From NCBI RefSeq assembly GCF_002236105.1, contig NZ_NIWU01000001.1, forward strand, positions 620,001 through 684,000: a stretch of DNA of 64,000 bases. Direction: 5' to 3'. Shown piece after piece: positions 46,697 through 55,987 of the stretch (its first letter is position 1; each line of letters starts with the position of its first letter). This DNA comes from Pseudomonas umsongensis (GTDB lineage Bacteria; Pseudomonadota; Gammaproteobacteria; Pseudomonadales; Pseudomonadaceae). Under the pieces are notes generated by a model. It made no database searches, had not been told where the DNA came from, and saw only the letters and a list, made by a program, of their open reading frames with translations. The translations under genes and the position numbers were made by a program.

Positions 46697-49297
46697 TTAG
46701 GCTTGAACGACCGGGATGTTGGCGTTCGCAGCAGCTTCACGGAACTCGGCAATCTGGTCGAAGGACAGGTAGCGGTAGACATCGGCCGCCATGCTGTCGA
46801 TCTTGCCAGCGTATTCCATGTACTCCTCGACGGTCGGCAGGCGACCCAGGATGGAAGCCACGGACGCCAGTTCAGCCGAAGCCAGGTAGACGTTCGCGCC
46901 GTCACCCAGACGGTTCGGGAAGTTACGGGTCGAAGTCGACACTACAGTCGAGTTCGGCTCTACACGTGCCTGGTTACCCATGCACAGCGAGCAGCCTGGC
47001 ATTTCCATGCGGGCGCCAGCCTTGCCGTAGATGCCGTAGTAGCCTTCTTCGGTCAGTTGGTGAGCGTCCATCTTGGTCGGCGGCGACAGCCACAGACGGG
47101 TTGGCAGCTGACCCTTGACCTGTTCCAGCAACTTGCCGGCAGCGCGGAAGTGACCGATGTTGGTCATGCACGAACCGATGAACACTTCGTCGATCTTCTC
47201 GCCAGCAACGCTGGAGAGCAGGCGAGCGTCGTCCGGGTCGTTCGGCGCGCAGAGCACAGGCTCCTTGATGTCGGCCAGGTCGATCTCGATGATCTCGGCG
47301 TATTCCGCGTCTTTGTCCGCTTGCAGCAGCTCAGGGTTGGCCAGCCAGGCTTCCATCGCTTGAGCGCGACGTTCCAGAGTGCGTGCATCGCCGTAGCCTT
47401 CGCCGATCATCCAGCGCAGCAGGGTGATGTTGGACTGCAGGTATTCGGCAATCGACTCTTTGGACAGCTGGATGGTGCAACCGGCAGCCGAACGTTCGGC
47501 CGAGGCGTCAGACAGTTCGAACGCTTGCTCTACGGTCAGCTTAGGCAGGCCTTCGATCTCCAGGATGCGGCCGGAGAAGGCGTTCTTCTTGCCTTTCTTC
47601 TCTACGGTCAGCAGGCCTTTCTGGATCGCGTAGTAAGGAATGGCGTGAACCAGGTCACGCAGGGTGACGCCTGGCTGCAGTTCGCCTTTGAAGCGAACCA
47701 GGATCGACTCAGGCATGTCCAGCGGCATGACGCCGGTGGCCGCGGCGAATGCTACCAGGCCGGAACCGGCCGGGAACGAGATGCCGATCGGGAAACGGGT
47801 GTGCGAGTCACCACCGGTGCCGACGGTGTCTGGCAGCAGCATGCGGTTCAGCCACGAGTGGATGATGCCGTCGCCCGGACGCAGGGAAACGCCGCCGCGG
47901 GTCATGATGAAGTCAGGCAGGGTGTGGTGGGTGGTCACGTCGATCGGCTTGGGGTAAGCCGCGGTGTGGCAGAAGGACTGCATCACCAGGTCGGTCGAGA
48001 AGCCCAGGCACGCCAGGTCTTTCAGTTCGTCACGGGTCATTGGACCGGTGGTGTCCTGGGAACCCACGGTGGTCATCTTCGGTTCGCAGTAGGTGCCCGG
48101 GCGAACGCCGGTCACGCCGCAAGCCCTGCCGACCATTTTCTGCGCCAGGGTGAAGCCCTTGGTGCTTTCAGCTGGAGCTTCAGGCTTCTTGAACAGCGTC
48201 GAAGGTGGCAGACCCAGCTCGGTACGAGCTTTCTCGGTCAGGCCACGGCCGATGATCAGCGGGATACGGCCGCCGGCGCGCACTTCGTCCAACAGGACCG
48301 GGGTCTTCATTTCGAAGGTGGTCAGGACTTCGTCGGTGCCGTGCTTGCAGACTTTGCCAGCATGCGGGTACAGGTCGATCACGTCGCCCATGTGCATGTT
48401 GGATACGTCGAATTCGATTGGCAGTGCGCCAGCATCTTCCATGGTGTTGTAGAAGATCGGAGCGATCTTGCTGCCGAAGCAGAAACCGCCGGCACGCTTG
48501 TTCGGCACGTAGGGAACGTCGTCGCCGAAGAACCACAGTACCGAGTTGGTGGCCGATTTACGCGAAGAACCGGTACCGACCACGTCGCCAACGTAGGCGA
48601 TCGGGAAGCCGGCGTTGCGCATTTCTTCGATCTGCTTCATCGGGCCGGTGACGCCTTGTGCGTCAGGCACGATGCCGTCGCGAGCCATTTTCAGCATGGC
48701 CAGGGCGTGCAGCGGGATGTCCGGGCGGGACCAGGCATCAGGTGCAGGAGACAGGTCGTCGGTGTTGGTCTCGCCAGTTACCTTGAACACACGCAGGCTG
48801 ATCTTGTCGGCCAGCACAGGGCGTTTCACGAACCACTCGCCGTCAGCCCAGGACTGCAGCACGCCTTTGGCGTGTACGTTACCGTTCTTGGCTTTTTCAG
48901 CGACGTCGTGGAAGGCATCGAACATCAGCAGGGTGTGCTTGAGTTCTTCGGCCGCTACTGGTGCCAGCTCGGCGTCGTCCAGCAGGTTGACCAGGGTCAC
49001 GATGTTGTAGCCACCCTGCATGGTGCCGAGCAGTTCAACAGCGCGCTTCTTGTCGATCAGGGGGGATTTGGCTTCGCCTTTGGCGATGGCGGACAGGAAG
49101 CCGGCCTTGACATAGGCTGCTTCGTCCACTCCAGGCGGAACGCGATTGGTGATCAGGTCAACGAGAAATGCTTCTTCGCCAGCCGGGGGGTTCTTCAGCA
49201 GCTCGACCAGGCCTGCAGTTTGTTCGGCGTTAAGCGGCTGGGGAACGATACCCAGTGCTGCACGCTCTTCGATATGTTTGCGGTAGGCTTCAAGCAC
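46697..49297 (-). CDS. acnB: Bifunctional aconitate hydratase 2 / 2-methylisocitrate dehydratase
   Basis: TCA-cycle enzyme isomerising citrate and isocitrate. I use the GTG at 49297 ([19 protein letters not shown]), with GAGG upstream, giving 866 residues, essentially the length of E. coli AcnB. AcnB order is present: the N-terminal HEAT-like domain, the swivel domain, then the catalytic domains with 4Fe-4S cysteines in [12 protein letters not shown] and [12 protein letters not shown]. It stands alone between a bidirectional terminator and a long structured upstream region. Confidence 0.97.
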   Translation of the reverse strand: MLEAYRKHIEERAALGIVPQPLNAEQTAGLVELLKNPPAGEEAFLVDLITNRVPPGVDEAAYVKAGFLSAIAKGEAKSPLIDKKRAVELLGTMQGGYNIVTLVNLLDDAELAPVAAEELKHTLLMFDAFHDVAEKAKNGNVHAKGVLQSWADGEWFVKRPVLADKISLRVFKVTGETNTDDLSPAPDAWSRPDIPLHALAMLKMARDGIVPDAQGVTGPMKQIEEMRNAGFPIAYVGDVVGTGSSRKSATNSVLWFFGDDVPYVPNKRAGGFCFGSKIAPIFYNTMEDAGALPIEFDVSNMHMGDVIDLYPHAGKVCKHGTDEVLTTFEMKTPVLLDEVRAGGRIPLIIGRGLTEKARTELGLPPSTLFKKPEAPAESTKGFTLAQKMVGRACGVTGVRPGTYCEPKMTTVGSQDTTGPMTRDELKDLACLGFSTDLVMQSFCHTAAYPKPIDVTTHHTLPDFIMTRGGVSLRPGDGIIHSWLNRMLLPDTVGTGGDSHTRFPIGISFPAGSGLVAFAAATGVMPLDMPESILVRFKGELQPGVTLRDLVHAIPYYAIQKGLLTVEKKGKKNAFSGRILEIEGLPKLTVEQAFELSDASAERSAAGCTIQLSKESIAEYLQSNITLLRWMIGEGYGDARTLERRAQAMEAWLANPELLQADKDAEYAEIIEIDLADIKEPVLCAPNDPDDARLLSSVAGEKIDEVFIGSCMTNIGHFRAAGKLLEQVKGQLPTRLWLSPPTKMDAHQLTEEGYYGIYGKAGARMEMPGCSLCMGNQARVEPNSTVVSTSTRNFPNRLGDGANVYLASAELASVASILGRLPTVEEYMEYAGKIDSMAADVYRYLSFDQIAEFREAAANANIPVVQA

Positions 49298-49705
49298 AGT
49301 TATTACCCTCATCAGTGGTCCCAAATGGGTGTCCGGGACGCTCATCCCGAAATTGCCGTACTCATGCGCTGCGTGGCGTTGTGAGCCACTTAGCCAGAAT
49401 TACCGACAATTCCTTACAGAAGCTGCTTTCAAAGTTTTACGCCTGCAGAACGGGAGCTGATGAGGGTTGGCGTTGGGCTTTTCCCCGCTGGAAAAACCCC
49501 TCGCCAACACCGCTCTGAAGGAACGACTGTGCTCGTGACGCTTTGAAAACAGCTTCTAACGGACATTGGCGCCTAAAAAGGCAGGCTGATTCTACGGCAA
49601 AAAAAAATTAAAGGTAAGTTGGCACCTGAAACTTTGAGGGGTGATCAATGTTAGACAAAGGGCTAACATGCCGTCCTGTTTTGCTTTTTCGCGTTTTGCC
49701 TACCT
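49298..49705. other. Gene-free region upstream of acnB with a 140-bp palindrome
   Basis: This 408-bp stretch separates the divergent acnB and DUF1289 genes. A nested imperfect palindrome spans 49418-49557. The outer arms at 49418-49434 and 49541-49557 match with one mismatch over 17 bases. The middle arms GTTGGCG (49466-49472) and CGCCAAC (49502-49508) and the inner TTTTCC/GGAAAA are all centred on 49487. To the right is an A-run (49602-49610) and AT-rich sequence that should hold the DUF1289 promoter. No gene is visible. Confidence 0.75.
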
Positions 49706-50176
49706 ATGCCCAATCAGACCATCAAGACCCCCTGCGTCGGCCTTTGCTCCACTGTTTACGGTGATTTGGTGTGCCGTGGCTGCAAGCGTTTCCACCACGA
49801 AGTGATTCACTGGAACGGCTACAACGAGGAAGAAAAGCGCGCAGTATGGCTGCGTCTCGAGCAGTTGTTGTCCCAGGTGATGGCCGCCAAGGTGGAGATT
49901 TTCGATCCGGCTTTGCTGCGAACGCAGCTGGAACAGCGCAAGATCCGCTTTGTGCCGCATCAGTCCCAGTATTGCTGGGCCTACCAGTTGATCGCCCGGG
50001 GCGCGCGGGTCATCAACAACCTGCAAGCCTATGGGATGGTGTTGTTGCCGGAGTTTCGCGACTGGAACCTGCCGGAACTGCGCGACGCCATCGATCGGGA
50101 ATTTTTCCTGCTGTCCGAGGCGCATTACCAGCGGTACATCGCGCCGGGGTTCCTCAAGGACGCGTTTGGCGGCTAG
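49706..50176 (+). CDS. DUF1289-domain protein
   Basis: A 156-residue protein whose N terminus carries the DUF1289 cysteine pattern CVGLCSTVYGDLVCRGCKRF followed by EEEKRAVWLRLEQL. Four cysteines in this arrangement suggest a small zinc-binding fold. The C-terminal 90 residues are helical and are specific to the pseudomonad version of the family. Function unknown. It is transcribed away from acnB and stands alone. Confidence 0.85.
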   Translation: MPNQTIKTPCVGLCSTVYGDLVCRGCKRFHHEVIHWNGYNEEEKRAVWLRLEQLLSQVMAAKVEIFDPALLRTQLEQRKIRFVPHQSQYCWAYQLIARGARVINNLQAYGMVLLPEFRDWNLPELRDAIDREFFLLSEAHYQRYIAPGFLKDAFGG

Positions 50177-50186
50177 ACCCTGAAAG

Positions 50187-50271
50187 CTTCGCGAGCAAGC
50201 CCGCTCCCACATTCAACCGCGTTCCTCCAGTTGATATGCGGTTGAGTGTGGGAGCGGGCTTGCTCGCGAAG
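50187..50271. repeat. Paired REP-like palindrome (TGTGGGAGCGGGCTTGCTCGCGA family)
   Basis: CTTCGCGAGCAAGCCCGCTC and its complement at 50252-50271 flank a loop that contains a second inverted repeat (TCAACCGC / GCGGTTGA). It lies between the convergent DUF1289 and universal stress genes. Confidence 0.88.
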
Positions 50272-50295
50272 ACGGCCTGACAGGCGCTACGAATC

Positions 50296-51159
50296 TCAAT
50301 GCTTGACCGCCAACTCCTCCAGGTGATCCTCGACTTCCTGGGGCTTGAGCACCAGCACATCGCTCTCTACCGCATCGAGCACCACTTCCGCCGTATTGCC
50401 GATCAACGTCCCCGATAAACCACTGCGCGCCACGGTGCCGATCACTGTCACGGCCGCCTGCAGCTTGTGCACCATGAACGGAATCAACACATCCGCCGGG
50501 CCCTCGGCAATGTGCAGGTGTTCGTTGTCGATGTCGAACTCGGCCTGGAACGCCTTGCATTGTTCGCGATAGCGCGCCTCGATGGTTTCGCTTAGCTGCA
50601 ACGTTGGGTCAGCTGCCGACAGCATGGGCGACGGATGAGCACTGACCACATGCAGATGCGCCTTGGCCAGGCTGGCGATGTCGTAGCCGTAATCGATGAT
50701 GGTGTTGTGCAGATGACGGTGTTCACTTTCCATATTGCCAACGTCGACGGCCGCCAGGATCACCTTGTCCTTCCACGAACCGGCGGTTTTCACCAGCAGC
50801 ACCGGGGTAGGGCAGTGGCGCAGCAGTTTCCAGTCCACTGGGGTCAGCAGGGCCTTTTTCAGCGAGCTGTCAGGGAAATGCTGTTTGATGACCAGCCCGC
50901 AGCCTTCGGCCTGCTGCACGTCGACGATGGTTTCGTGCAGGCTTTCATTCCAGGCCTGCTCGGTCGTGACGCTGTACCCGTCTTGCAGCAGGGCAGCCTT
51001 GAGCACGCCCAGCATGGCGCTGTGATCGTGCTTGCGGTCACACACCAGCAAATGCAGGTGCGCCTGGGTTACACCGGCGATCAGTTTGGCTCGTTTGAGT
51101 GCCAGGCTTTCCGAATGCTCGGGGTCGATGACCACCAGGATGCTGCGAATGGCTTGCAT
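50296..51159 (-). CDS. Tandem universal stress protein (UspA/UspE-like)
   Basis: A 287-residue protein with two Usp domains. The start at 51159 (MQAIRSILVVIDPEH) has AGGAGATC upstream; 14 further codons are open. The first domain spans about residues 1-140, and the second (about 150-280) carries the nucleotide-binding motif GTVARSGLSGTLIGNTAEVVL. Usp proteins support survival in stationary phase or under anaerobic stress. It stands alone; nothing in the sequence indicates its partner. Confidence 0.9.
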   Translation of the reverse strand: MQAIRSILVVIDPEHSESLALKRAKLIAGVTQAHLHLLVCDRKHDHSAMLGVLKAALLQDGYSVTTEQAWNESLHETIVDVQQAEGCGLVIKQHFPDSSLKKALLTPVDWKLLRHCPTPVLLVKTAGSWKDKVILAAVDVGNMESEHRHLHNTIIDYGYDIASLAKAHLHVVSAHPSPMLSAADPTLQLSETIEARYREQCKAFQAEFDIDNEHLHIAEGPADVLIPFMVHKLQAAVTVIGTVARSGLSGTLIGNTAEVVLDAVESDVLVLKPQEVEDHLEELAVKH

Positions 51160-51327
51160 GATCGGGATCTCCTGAAAATGAAAAAGCATGGCGTTGCACA
51201 ACTATAGTTGCTGTGCGGCAATCGGTGACTTGATGCATATCAACGGTGTGACTGGTGGTCTTCGGGCAGGCCGGTATAATCGGCGCCCTTCGTTTTATAC
51301 CTTTTCTACCCTTTTTCCGTGAGCCCC

Positions 51328-51936
51328 ATGATCCTTCCCGAAATTCACGAGTTCCTCGGCTGCCGCACCCCGGATGGCTGGGTTCAGGCCGCTTTGGCCG
51401 ATCAGGACACCTTGCTGATCGACCACAAGAATTGCGAGTTCAAGGCGGCCAGCACGGCGCTTAGCCTGATTGCCAAGTACCATTCCCACGTCGACCTGAT
51501 CAACATGATGTCGCGTCTGGCCCGGGAAGAACTGGTGCACCACGAGCAGGTCATGCGCCTGATGAAAAAACGCAAGATCGGGTTGCGCCAACTGTCCGCC
51601 GGGCGCTACGCCTCGGGACTGCGCAAGGTGGTACGCAGTCACGAACCGGTGAAGCTGGTCGATACGCTGGTGGTCGGTGCTTTCATCGAGGCCCGCAGCT
51701 GCGAGCGTTTCGAGGCGTTGGTACCACACCTGGACGAGGAGCTGGGCAAGTTCTACTTCGGCCTGCTCAAAAGCGAGGCCCGGCACTTCCAGGGCTACCT
51801 GAAACTGGCGTACCAGTACGGGGACGCCAAGGACATCGCCCAAGTGATAGACAAGGTACGGGCCGCCGAGCAGGAACTGATCGAATCGCCGGATGTGGAG
51901 TTTCGCTTCCACAGTGGTGTGCCAGTGGCGGCGTAA
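51328..51936 (+). CDS. miaE: tRNA-(ms2io6A37)-hydroxylase
   Basis: Di-iron, ferritin-like enzyme that hydroxylates the isopentenyl group of ms2i6A at position 37 of tRNAs reading UNN codons. The 202-residue protein has the family features: ELVHHEQVMRLM and KSEARHFQGYLKLA with the iron-binding Glu/His residues, and FIEARSCERFEAL. Start taken at MILPEIHEFLGC; a GTG three codons upstream is possible. A monocistronic gene. Confidence 0.93.
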   Translation: MILPEIHEFLGCRTPDGWVQAALADQDTLLIDHKNCEFKAASTALSLIAKYHSHVDLINMMSRLAREELVHHEQVMRLMKKRKIGLRQLSAGRYASGLRKVVRSHEPVKLVDTLVVGAFIEARSCERFEALVPHLDEELGKFYFGLLKSEARHFQGYLKLAYQYGDAKDIAQVIDKVRAAEQELIESPDVEFRFHSGVPVAA

Positions 51937-51955
51937 AGATCAACCAGTCGCGGGC

Positions 51956-52444
51956 TTAACGGCTCAAGCCCAAGCGCTCATGCCACTCGGCGATCGATTC
52001 TTCGGGATAACCCTCGAACTGTTTATCGCCGGGTTTCACCTCGACCTCCACCCAGGAGGCCTTGGAGTCCAGCAACAAATGTGTGTGCTGCGGCGCCAAG
52101 GGCAGCGGCGTGTCGATCGCCGAGGCGAATGGGTGGATCAATTCCGGCCATTCAGGGCTGAATAGCCACAAGCCCGAGCCGCACAGCGAGCAGAAATGCC
52201 GCTCGGCACTGCTGCGGTGGGCGCGCTGCTCGCCTTCGCCCTTGAGCAGCGCATGGTAGATCGCGATGTTCTTGCGCCCGCGCACCTTGAGGCTATGGGC
52301 GTCACCGGCAATATTGATCGCATAACCGCCACCGCCCTGGGTCTTGCGGCAGATCGAGCAGTAGCAGCGTTGATAGGGGTAGGGATGGGCGCTGGTCAGG
52401 TTGAACGACACCGCGCCGCAATGGCATGAGCCTTCGAGTTGCAT
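51956..52444 (-). CDS. GFA-family (glutathione-dependent formaldehyde-activating-like) protein
   Basis: A 162-residue protein of the GFA/CENP-V fold. Zinc-binding cysteines: CHCG at residues 7-10, CYCSICRK in the core and HFCSLCGSGLW in the second half, the pattern of the family. The original formaldehyde-glutathione role is established for only a few members, so the function here is uncertain. The gene is followed, convergently, by miaE and preceded by a REP pair. Confidence 0.85.
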   Translation of the reverse strand: MQLEGSCHCGAVSFNLTSAHPYPYQRCYCSICRKTQGGGGYAINIAGDAHSLKVRGRKNIAIYHALLKGEGEQRAHRSSAERHFCSLCGSGLWLFSPEWPELIHPFASAIDTPLPLAPQHTHLLLDSKASWVEVEVKPGDKQFEGYPEESIAEWHERLGLSR

Positions 52445-52509
52445 GGGAATCTCCAGTGGCCGAATTGACTCGGTTCAGCCTAGAAGATATGCGGCGCGAT
52501 TGCCGACGC

Positions 52510-52585
52510 CTTCGCGAGCAGGCTCGCTCCCACAATGATCCGCAAAGCCCACAAAACCTTTGTGGGAGCGAGCCTGCTCGCGAAG
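52510..52585. repeat. Paired REP-like palindrome (TGTGGGAGCGAGCCTGCTCGCGA family)
   Basis: CTTCGCGAGCAGGCTCGCTC and its complement at 52566-52585 around a short loop. It lies in the divergent space between the GFA gene and the LysR gene, an unusual placement for a REP pair because most others here lie downstream of genes. Confidence 0.87.
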
Positions 52586-52661
52586 AACGATAACGCGGTC
52601 CCACTGGACGCCTACCTTCCACCGGGTCAGCATGGGCGCCTCGAAACCCGGACTCGACCCG

Positions 52662-53546
52662 ATGCGCCGATTACCCTCCCTCGCAGCCCTCAGAACCTTC
52701 GAATGCGCCGCCCGTCACGCTCATTTTGGCCGGGCGGCGGCGGAGTTGTGCGTGACTGACAGCGCCGTCAGTCATCAGATCCGCCAGTTGGAAGAACAGC
52801 TCGGCGTTTCGCTGTTCGTGCGCGAAGGCCGGCAGATTCGTCCGACCGTGGCCGCCGGGCGCCTGATGCAAAGCTTGCAGCAGGCCTTTGAATTGATCGG
52901 TGATGCCTGCGACGAGCTTCGCGACCCTTCGTCCCTGGCGGTGTTGCGCCTGGCGGTCACTGCCGAGCTGGCGCAGAAGTGGCTGATGAGTCGCCTTTCG
53001 GATTTCTATGCGCGTTATCCGCACATCACCTTGCACCTCTACGAACAGCCGATCGATGCCACGGCGCCGGGAGAAGACATCGACCTGGCGATCACCTACG
53101 GCACGGGCCCGGTGGACAGCAGTGCGTATTTCGTCCGGCCATTGCCGGCGCTGCAGTTTTTTCCGGTGTGCAGTCCTGGCCTATTCAACCAGGGCACCCT
53201 GAAAACCCCCAGGGACCTGGCCCGCCATTGCTTGCTGCATGACGATCAGGATGGCAAGACCTGGACCGCCTGGCTCACCAGCCATGCCGGCGACCAGCGC
53301 CCCGAACGGCAACTGTATTTCGCCCATGCCGGGTTGGCCCTGGAAGCCGCGGCCCAGGGGCAGGGCGTCGCCATGGGCGATAACCTGACGGCCCAGGATG
53401 ATTTGCTCAGCGGTCGCCTGGTCCGGCCATTCACCTCAAGCATAACGGCATTGGGGCAATACGCGCTGGTGTGCGAGCGGGTTCGCCTGGAGCGGCCTGC
53501 CGTGACGCAGATGCTCGAATGGTTCAACGATCAACTGATCGATTGA
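52662..53546 (+). CDS. LysR-family regulator (GcvA-like)
   Basis: A 294-residue LysR regulator; MRRLPSLAALRTFECAARHAHFGRAAAELCVTDSAVSHQIRQLEEQLGVSLFVREGR is the HTH domain. The GcvA-type start RRLPSLxALRxFE fixes the start at 52662; an ATG ten codons upstream is also open. The effector domain follows. It is transcribed toward the agmatine-deiminase-like gene 100 bp away and is a candidate regulator of it, though GcvA-like proteins often control other loci. Confidence 0.87.
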   Translation: MRRLPSLAALRTFECAARHAHFGRAAAELCVTDSAVSHQIRQLEEQLGVSLFVREGRQIRPTVAAGRLMQSLQQAFELIGDACDELRDPSSLAVLRLAVTAELAQKWLMSRLSDFYARYPHITLHLYEQPIDATAPGEDIDLAITYGTGPVDSSAYFVRPLPALQFFPVCSPGLFNQGTLKTPRDLARHCLLHDDQDGKTWTAWLTSHAGDQRPERQLYFAHAGLALEAAAQGQGVAMGDNLTAQDDLLSGRLVRPFTSSITALGQYALVCERVRLERPAVTQMLEWFNDQLID

Positions 53547-53646
53547 TGAGTTGAATTCAAGTGTTCCGAAATAATCATCGTTGGCGAGGAGGGCGCTCGC
53601 GACCTTAGCCTGTGGTCATTCCAATCCCCGCTGATGAGGTTTGCCC

Positions 53647-54771
53647 ATGGCACGTTTGCTCGACTCCACGCCCAAACTTGACGGTTTCCGGTTGCCCGGT
53701 GAATTCGAAACCAAGTCCGGCTGCTGGCTCGGTTGGCCTGAACGCACCGACGTCTGGCGCAATGGCGCCAAGCCTGCGCAGAAAGTCTGGGTGCAGATCG
53801 TCACCGCGATCTCCCAGAGCGAGCCGGTTACCGTCTGCGCTTCGGCCGCGCAATTCGCCACCGCTCGCCGCCAGTTGCCGCCGCAAGTACGCGTAGTGGA
53901 AATGACCTGCAACGACACCTGGTTCCGCGACAGCGGTCCGTGCTTCGTGGTCAACGACCAGAGCGGTGAAGTGCGCGGCGTGGATTTCGAGTTCAACGCC
54001 TACGGCGGCCTCGACGGCGGCTTGTACTACCCGTGGGACAAGGACGATCAGATCGCCAGCAAAATCCTCGAAATCGAACGCTTCGACCGCTATCGGGCAC
54101 CGTTGATTGCAGAGCTGGGCGGTATCCAGAGCGACGGCCAGGGTAGCCTCCTCACCACCGAACAATGCTTGCTCAACCGTAACCGCAACCAGCATCTGGG
54201 CAAGGACGAAGTCACCAGGCGCTTGACCGATTACCTCGGCGCCGAGCAGGTCATCTGGCTGCCACGGGGCTGCAAGTTCGACGAAACCGACGGCCACGTC
54301 GACGATCTGGCGTGCTTCGTGCGCCCTGGTGAAGTGGTGTTGCAATGGACCGACAATCGCGACGACCCGCAGTGGGAAATCTACCAGGAGGCCTACGACA
54401 TCCTGCGCAGCACCCGCGACAGCCGTGGTCGCGAGCTGATCGTGCACAAGCTGCCACAACCGGATGTGCTGGAGTGGACCGCCGAGGAGGCCGAGGGCCT
54501 GGATCAACAGGACAGCACGCATGCTCGCCAGGCTGGCACGAAAATCTGCGCGTCCTATATCAATTACTACGCCGGTAACACCTCGATCGTGGTGCCGCTG
54601 TTTGGCGACCGTAATGATCAGATGGCGTTGGCGACCCTGGCCGAACTGTTCCCGCGGCACAAGATCGTCGGCATCGAAAACTCCCGGGAAATTCTCCTCG
54701 GTGGCGGTAATGTCGCGTGCATTACCATGCCGCAGTACGCCGGTACTGCCTGCAACGAACAGGGAGTTTGA
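53647..54771 (+). CDS. Agmatine deiminase-like enzyme (divergent AguA paralogue)
   Basis: A 374-residue peptidyl-arginine/agmatine deiminase family protein, expected to hydrolyse agmatine or a related guanidino compound to the N-carbamoyl form. Family features: WFRDSGPCFVV (Asp), FNAYGGLDGGLYYPWDKDDQ, DETDGHVDDLACF (catalytic His) and ILLGGGNVACITMP (catalytic Cys). It departs from canonical AguA at two spots: ELGGIQSDGQGS in place of the usual EGG-I-HVDGEGT, and NVACIT in place of NIHCIT. A different guanidino substrate is possible. A polyamine-binding protein gene follows at 2 bp. Confidence 0.82.
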   Translation: MARLLDSTPKLDGFRLPGEFETKSGCWLGWPERTDVWRNGAKPAQKVWVQIVTAISQSEPVTVCASAAQFATARRQLPPQVRVVEMTCNDTWFRDSGPCFVVNDQSGEVRGVDFEFNAYGGLDGGLYYPWDKDDQIASKILEIERFDRYRAPLIAELGGIQSDGQGSLLTTEQCLLNRNRNQHLGKDEVTRRLTDYLGAEQVIWLPRGCKFDETDGHVDDLACFVRPGEVVLQWTDNRDDPQWEIYQEAYDILRSTRDSRGRELIVHKLPQPDVLEWTAEEAEGLDQQDSTHARQAGTKICASYINYYAGNTSIVVPLFGDRNDQMALATLAELFPRHKIVGIENSREILLGGGNVACITMPQYAGTACNEQGV

Positions 54772-54773
54772 TC

Positions 54774-55871
54774 ATGGGCCTGCACAAACTGACCCAAGCG
54801 TTACTGCTGGTGCTTGCACCCCTGTGTGTGCAGGCCGCCGACACCGCCAAACCGGTGGTGAACCTGTACATCTGGGGCGAGTACCTGGCCCCGGACACCT
54901 TGACCAACTTCGAGAAGAAAACCGGTATCCATGTGGTCGCCGATCACTTCGATTCCCTGGAAACCGTCGAGACCAAATTGCTCACTGGTCGTAGCGGTTA
55001 CGACCTGGTGCTGACGGCGGGGCAGCATCTGTCGCGAGCCATCCAGAGTGGTGCGATCCAGACCGTGGATAAACAGCAGATACCGCACTTTGCCGGCGTC
55101 GGCGAAGAGTTCCGTCAGCACATGGCCGTGTTCGATCCGGGTAACCGTTACGCCGGGATCTACGCCTGGGGCACCACTGGCGTGGGTTATCAGGAGGAGG
55201 CGGTCAAGCAGCGCCTGCCCGATGCACCGACGGACAGCTGGGCAATGCTGTTCGACCCGACGGTGGTTTCGAAATTCGCCGATTGCGGGGTCAGCCTGCT
55301 CAACGATCCGAACGAAGTGTTCGCGGCGGTCATGAAGTACCTGGGCCTGGACATCAACCGCCAGAACCTCGATGACCTGAAACTGGCTGAACAGCAGCTG
55401 GCGAAGATTCGCCCCTACATTCGCTACTTCGACAACGACCTGAACATCAGCGACCTGGCCAACGGCAATACCTGCGTGGCGATGTCGTGGAACGGGAACG
55501 TGGCCATTGCGGCGGGCCAGGCAAAAGCGGCAGGAAAGCCGTTTTCATTGAAGTACCGGATACCGAAAGAGGGCACGCTGATCTGGTTCGATGCCATGGT
55601 CATTCCCAAGGACGCGCCGCATCCCGAGGCGGGACTGGCATTGATGGACTACCTGATGACACCTGAAGTGATCGCGCCGATTACCGACACCATCCACTAT
55701 GCCAATGCCATCACGGCGGCGGATAGCTTGATCGATCCGGCGATTCGCAATGATCCGGGGACTTATCCGCCGCAGGCGGTGCGAGCGTCGTTGTACAGCA
55801 AGAATGACAATGGCAAGGCGTTCAACCGCGCTTTGATTCGGGCGTTCAGTCGGTTGAAATCGGGGTTGTGA
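54774..55871 (+). CDS. Periplasmic polyamine-binding protein (PotD/PotF/SpuD-like)
   Basis: A 365-residue exported binding protein. The signal peptide ends near VQAADT (about residue 22). The mature protein has the polyamine SBP features VNLYIWGEYLAPDTLTNFEKKTGI, TGRSGYDLVLTAGQHL, YAWGTTGVGYQEEAV and SWNGNVAIA. The RBS (AGGGAG) lies in the end of the deiminase gene, two bases before the ATG, so the genes form one transcript. Permease and ATPase genes are absent here, so it must use a transporter encoded elsewhere or act as an orphan receptor. Confidence 0.88.
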   Translation: MGLHKLTQALLLVLAPLCVQAADTAKPVVNLYIWGEYLAPDTLTNFEKKTGIHVVADHFDSLETVETKLLTGRSGYDLVLTAGQHLSRAIQSGAIQTVDKQQIPHFAGVGEEFRQHMAVFDPGNRYAGIYAWGTTGVGYQEEAVKQRLPDAPTDSWAMLFDPTVVSKFADCGVSLLNDPNEVFAAVMKYLGLDINRQNLDDLKLAEQQLAKIRPYIRYFDNDLNISDLANGNTCVAMSWNGNVAIAAGQAKAAGKPFSLKYRIPKEGTLIWFDAMVIPKDAPHPEAGLALMDYLMTPEVIAPITDTIHYANAITAADSLIDPAIRNDPGTYPPQAVRASLYSKNDNGKAFNRALIRAFSRLKSGL

Positions 55872-55900
55872 TGGGCTTGGGCAGTCAAGCTCCAAGCAAA

Positions 55901-55982
55901 CCTGTGGCGAGCTGGGCTGCGCAGCAGTCCCATTTTTTGGGGCCGCTTCGCAGCCCAGCGGGGATGAATCCCCTCGCCACAG
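55901..55982. repeat. Paired REP-like palindrome (CTGTGGCGAGCTGGGCTGCG family)
   Basis: CTGTGGCGAGCTGGGCTGCG and GGGGATGAATCCCCTCGCCACAG-type right arm enclose a C/T-rich loop. Its sequence differs from the other REP families in the window. It lies between the convergent polyamine SBP gene and alkA. Confidence 0.8.
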
Positions 55983-55987
55983 TCCGT

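Noticed and set aside
46667..49384. A 905-codon open frame on the plus strand across acnB
   Set aside because: It is the antisense shadow of the acnB gene, caused by high third-position GC. The minus-strand protein is an unmistakable aconitase.
51237..51318. Possible terminator or small RNA before miaE (CCGGTATAATCGGCG)
   Set aside because: The TATAAT looks like the miaE promoter -10 element; the flanking CCG/CGG stem is too short to call a terminator or RNA.
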